Below are positions 8,578 to 11,094 of a DNA stretch of 11,094 bases, in pieces (positions within the stretch are counted from its first letter, which is position 1; the number at the start of each line of letters is the position of its first letter). Under the pieces are notes generated by a model. That model saw only the letters and a program-made list of their open reading frames with translations. It was not told where the DNA came from and made no database searches. The stretch is from Burkholderiales bacterium (GTDB taxonomy: Bacteria; Pseudomonadota; Gammaproteobacteria; Burkholderiales; Burkholderiaceae): assembly GCA_947372535.1 (NCBI GenBank), contig CANBUA010000146.1, positions 1 through 11,094 of the forward strand. The letters run 5' to 3'. The position numbers and the translations under genes were made by a program.

Positions 8578-9090
8578 TCAATGACGGCTGGGTGAAGCGG
8601 TCAGGATGAGTTGACGGCGTCGCTCGCGCAGCATCTTGCGCGCCACCATGAAGTGCCAGTGCGACCAATGCGCCTGGGCATGGTGCGATAGCCTCAAGAG
8701 GCCCCAGGCGCTGCCGGCAAGCAAGGGCATGGGCCACCACCATTGACCTGGCGGCACCAGCACCGAGGCGAGCAGCCCGGCGGCCACGGCCGCCTGATCG
8801 AGCGGGGACAACCAGCCGCTGTCAGCCCCCAGATTGGCGTGCCATTGTGCGACCAGTTGACGGTGCACCAGCCACAGCAAGGTGCCCGCGGACAGCAGGG
8901 CCATTGAGGTCATCCATTGCTCATCCCAGCTGTGCCAGGCCAGTTGCGCGCCAAAGCTCATGAGGATGACGCTCATGCCGAAGGTACCCCACAGCTTGTG
9001 CCAGCGGCTGTCAAGCTGATCCATCACTTGGCGCCGGATCTCCTCGTGCATCGAGGCCGGACGCGGCGCTGATCCGGGGGGGGAGGGCAT
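8578..9090 (-). CDS. Small Trp/His-rich predicted membrane protein, function unknown
   Basis: I do not recognise this family. From the ATG at 9090 the product is 170 residues with about 14 tryptophans, many histidines, and four hydrophobic stretches: WGTFGMSVILMSFGAQLAW, WMTSMALLSAGTLLWLV, AAVAAGLLASVLV and WWWPMPLLAGSAWGLL. It ends in a basic tail (ARKMLRERRRQ). This suggests a four-helix inner-membrane protein with an amphipathic N-terminal helix (EEIRRQVMDQLDSRW). Codon use downstream of 9090 is strongly G/C-ending, like its neighbours. The frame is open up to an ATG at 9213 directly after the cca stop, but those 41 codons include rare ATA and TTA, so I prefer 9090. An ATG at 9051 is also possible. 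No start has a clear Shine-Dalgarno. A C8 tract occupies codons 3-5 if 9090 is used. Confidence 0.65.
   Translation of the reverse strand: MPSPPGSAPRPASMHEEIRRQVMDQLDSRWHKLWGTFGMSVILMSFGAQLAWHSWDEQWMTSMALLSAGTLLWLVHRQLVAQWHANLGADSGWLSPLDQAAVAAGLLASVLVPPGQWWWPMPLLAGSAWGLLRLSHHAQAHWSHWHFMVARKMLRERRRQLILTASPSRH
9076..9083 (-). repeat. C8 homopolymer near the start of the membrane-protein gene
   Basis: Eight consecutive G on the + strand read as C8 on the coding strand, directly after ATG CCC T. If translation starts at 9090 the tract spans codons 3-5, and a one-base change in length would destroy the reading frame. If it starts at 9051 the tract lies in the leader. Confidence 0.8.
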
Positions 9091-9108
9091 GGTGAGGCGT
9101 CGGTGAGG
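9091..9108 (-). repeat. Tandem heptamer pair upstream of the membrane-protein start
   Basis: GGTGAGG occurs twice (9091-9097 and 9102-9108), an 11-nt period close to one helical turn. On the coding strand this is CCTCACC twice, the second copy abutting the ATG at 9090. It could be an operator half-site pair or chance; I see no promoter elements to support either. Confidence 0.35.
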
Positions 9109-9162
9109 TTGGGCGTACCAAAACATCAGGCGAGTGTCCCCCATGTTACGGAAGCACCATCC

Positions 9163-9177
9163 CCCCGTCATGCGGGG
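9163..9177. repeat. Short inverted repeat after cca
   Basis: CCCCG (9163-9167) and CGGGG (9173-9177) flank a 5-nt loop, 37 nt past the cca stop. No U-tract follows on the - strand. It could be a weak processing or termination hairpin for the rsmA-cca transcript, separating it from the membrane-protein gene. The stretch 9091-9213 otherwise shows no gene I can support. Confidence 0.3.
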
Positions 9178-9213
9178 TAACGTGGCGCATATCCGCCGAT
9201 CCAGCCCACCCAT

Positions 9214-10446
9214 TCAAGGGGCCATCACATCACGTTCAACGCGTTCAATTCGAGCCTTGTGGATGGCCTTGGCGATGTCTGCGCCTTTGTAGCCGCGCTC
9301 GGTGGCGGCCTTGGCGATCTCGGCCGTGTCCACTTGGCTGGCAATCGACAGGGCTTGCATCAAATGGGCAGTTTGGGGGTAAGGGCGGGTCGGGAAATCG
9401 CCGCCGCGGCCTCGGGCATCGCACTCGCAGGCTTGCAGGATCAGGGGCAAGCGCTGGGGCTTGCGGAAGGCGTCCAGCCGCTCCAGCAGGCGCACCAGCG
9501 CGGTGGCCGTGAAGCCGGTGGATTGGTGGATGTTGCCGTGTTCTCGGGCCACGACTTCAGCCAGCTCGCGGCAATCGGTGGGCACGCGCAGTCGCTCGCT
9601 CATGACCTTGAGCAGGTCCACACTGCGCGCTTCGTGACCGACATGGCGGGGCAAGGTGGTGGTCGGCGTGTTGCCCTTGCCCAGGTCGTGACACAGGCAG
9701 GCATAGCGCACGTTCAAGGGGGCCTCCAAGTGGGCGGCCATGTCCAGCACCATCATCAGGTGCACGCCGGTGTCCACCTCGGGGTGGTAGTCGGCGCGCT
9801 GGGCCACGCCCCACAGGCGGTCGACCTCGGGCATGAGACGCTCAAGCGCCCCGCAGGCGCGCAGCACCTCGAACATGCGCGAGGGGTGGCGCTCCATCAG
9901 CCCACGCGAGACCTCCTGCCAGACGCGCTCGGCCACCAGGTGATCGGCCTCGCCGCTTTGCACCATCTGTTGCATCAGCGTGGCGGTTTCAGGCGCGACG
10001 CTGAACGTGTCGAAACGGGCCGCGAACCGCGCCAGGCGCAGGATGCGCACCGGGTCTTCCGCGAAGGCGGGCGAGACGTGACGCAGCACGCGGGCCTGGA
10101 TGTCGGCCTGGCCGCCATGCGGATCCACCAGCGTGCCGTCTTCATCCTGGGCGATGGCGTTGATGGTCAGGTCGCGCCGGGCCAGGTCTTCATCGAGTGT
10201 GACCTCGGGCGAGGTCAGGACGGTGAAGCCGTGGTAGCCCCGGCCTGACTTGCGTTCGGTGCGCGCCAGGGCGTGTTCTTCGTGGGTCTGCGGGTGCAGG
10301 AAGACGGGGAAGTCCTTGCCGACCGGGGTGTAGCCCAGCTCGACCATGCGCTCTGGCGTGGCGCCCACGACCACCCAGTCGTGGTCCTGCGTGGCCAGGC
10401 CCAGCAGGCGGTCACGCACTGCACCGCCGACCAGGTAGGTTTTCAT
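9214..10446 (-). CDS. cca: CCA-adding tRNA nucleotidyltransferase with HD domain
   Basis: Cca adds or repairs the 3'-terminal CCA of tRNAs without a nucleic acid template, in the cytoplasm. The 410-residue product matches the E. coli-type enzyme (412 residues). The class II head domain starts [13 protein letters not shown] (4-16). The catalytic carboxylates are Asp21 and Asp23 in DHDWVVVG, followed by [12 protein letters not shown] (88-99) and [16 protein letters not shown] (130-145). The body has [17 protein letters not shown] (221-237) and the HD motif CHDLGKG (252-258), which in such enzymes gives metal-dependent phosphohydrolase activity. The start overlaps the rsmA stop by ATGA and has no strong Shine-Dalgarno, so translation is probably coupled. 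rsmA and cca together form an RNA-maturation unit. Confidence 0.96.
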   Translation of the reverse strand: MKTYLVGGAVRDRLLGLATQDHDWVVVGATPERMVELGYTPVGKDFPVFLHPQTHEEHALARTERKSGRGYHGFTVLTSPEVTLDEDLARRDLTINAIAQDEDGTLVDPHGGQADIQARVLRHVSPAFAEDPVRILRLARFAARFDTFSVAPETATLMQQMVQSGEADHLVAERVWQEVSRGLMERHPSRMFEVLRACGALERLMPEVDRLWGVAQRADYHPEVDTGVHLMMVLDMAAHLEAPLNVRYACLCHDLGKGNTPTTTLPRHVGHEARSVDLLKVMSERLRVPTDCRELAEVVAREHGNIHQSTGFTATALVRLLERLDAFRKPQRLPLILQACECDARGRGGDFPTRPYPQTAHLMQALSIASQVDTAEIAKAATERGYKGADIAKAIHKARIERVERDVMAP

Positions 10447-11094
10447 CGCTGGGCTTCGCAGGCCTTGGCCAGCGCCAGGTACTCAGCCACGGGGACCTCT
10501 TCGGCCCGCCTTTGCACGTCGAAGGGCAATTCGATGCCCTCCTGCTGCATCCATGCGCCCAGCGTGTGGCGAAGGATCTTGCGCCGCTGCGAAAACGCGA
10601 TGGTGACCAGCTTGCCCAGCAGTTCCACGTTCACATCGCCCGCATCGGGCAGGGGCGTCATGCGCACCACGGCCGAGTCCACGCGCGGCGGCGGATCGAA
10701 GGCCTCGGGCGGCACATCGACGATGGATTCCATGCTGTAGCGCCACTGCAGCATCACCGTCAGGCGGCCGAAGTCCTTGTTGCCGGGCTTGGCCACCATG
10801 CGGTCGACCACTTCCTTTTGCAGCATGAAGTGCTGATCCACCACGCGGCTGGCAAAAGGCAGCAGGTGAAAGAGGATGGGCGTGGAAATGTTGTAGGGCA
10901 GGTTGCCGATGATGCGCAGCTTCTGGCCGGCCTCATCGGCCATGGCGCCGAAATCGACGCGCAGTACGTCGGACTCGGTCACGTCGAGCTCGGGGCGCAG
11001 GCGCAGGCGGGCAGCCAGGTCGCGGTCGAGTTCGACCACGCGCAGGCGCTCGCAGCGGGCCACGATCGGGTCGGTCAGGGCGCCCAGGCCGGGG
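10443..11094 (-). CDS. rsmA: 16S rRNA dimethyladenosine transferase, 5' end outside window
   Basis: RsmA (KsgA) uses S-adenosylmethionine to dimethylate two adjacent adenosines near the 3' end of 16S rRNA during small-subunit assembly. The visible 216 residues start inside SAM motif I (PGLGALTDP). They continue with the acidic-loop motif [12 protein letters not shown], the target-adenine pocket [18 protein letters not shown], then [15 protein letters not shown] and [13 protein letters not shown], typical of the C-terminal RNA-contact domain. Compared with E. coli KsgA (273 residues), roughly 45 N-terminal residues lie beyond the window edge. A GTG at 11063 is an internal codon and not a start, because the homology runs through it to the edge. 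The stop overlaps the cca start. Confidence 0.95.
   Translation of the reverse strand, partial: PGLGALTDPIVARCERLRVVELDRDLAARLRLRPELDVTESDVLRVDFGAMADEAGQKLRIIGNLPYNISTPILFHLLPFASRVVDQHFMLQKEVVDRMVAKPGNKDFGRLTVMLQWRYSMESIVDVPPEAFDPPPRVDSAVVRMTPLPDAGDVNVELLGKLVTIAFSQRRKILRHTLGAWMQQEGIELPFDVQRRAEEVPVAEYLALAKACEAQR

Noticed and set aside
9091..9213. Start of the membrane-protein gene at the ATG touching the cca stop (TGAATG)
   Set aside because: The 41 extra codons include ATA and TTA, rare in this window, and there is no Shine-Dalgarno. Coupled reinitiation at TGAATG remains a minor possibility.
9259..10248. + strand open frame of 329 codons opposite cca
   Set aside because: Its composition is that of a GC-rich shadow (Gly/His/Gln-rich). 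The - strand has complete Cca motifs along the whole stretch.

Overview
The window is a chromosomal segment of a high-GC betaproteobacterium. It holds the distal half of the division and cell wall (dcw) cluster on the + strand and a convergent tRNA/rRNA-maturation block on the - strand. The family signatures and the unusual MurG (GGTGGH replaced by AGTGGH, the HEQN loop replaced by VNAD, and STTAHQRDN near the C-terminus) recall Burkholderiales of the Rubrivivax/Leptothrix/Methylibium group. That placement is inference from memory of those proteins, not a search.

Positions 1-8501 (+): 3' end of murD, then ftsW, murG, murC, ddl, ftsQ, ftsA and ftsZ. murD/ftsW, ftsW/murG and murG/murC overlap by ATGA, so their translation is probably coupled. 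The later genes are separated by 22-52 nt. Together they make and flip/polymerise the peptidoglycan precursor (MurD, MurC, Ddl, MurG, FtsW) and build the division ring (FtsQ, FtsA, FtsZ). ftsZ has by far the strongest ribosome-binding site, as expected for the most abundant division protein.

Positions 8502-8577: a convergent intergenic gap with a 13-pair imperfect hairpin that may end transcription from one or both sides. The lpxC gene that commonly follows ftsZ in Proteobacteria is absent from this place.

Positions 8578-11094 (-): the 5'-truncated rsmA (ksgA), cca overlapping it by ATGA, and a small Trp/His-rich predicted membrane protein of unknown function. The likely start of that last gene is followed at once by a C8 homopolymer.

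Most of the window is ordinary core genome. Four observations deserve a second look. First, inside ftsA there is a candidate programmed -1 frameshift cassette: a T TTA AAG heptamer containing the only in-frame TTA codon I noticed in the confidently called + strand genes, a Shine-Dalgarno-like GAGG upstream and a strong hairpin downstream. Second, MurG carries replacements at acceptor-loop residues normally treated as invariant. Third, the orphan membrane protein has a C8 tract at its start. Fourth, the dcw cluster ends without lpxC.
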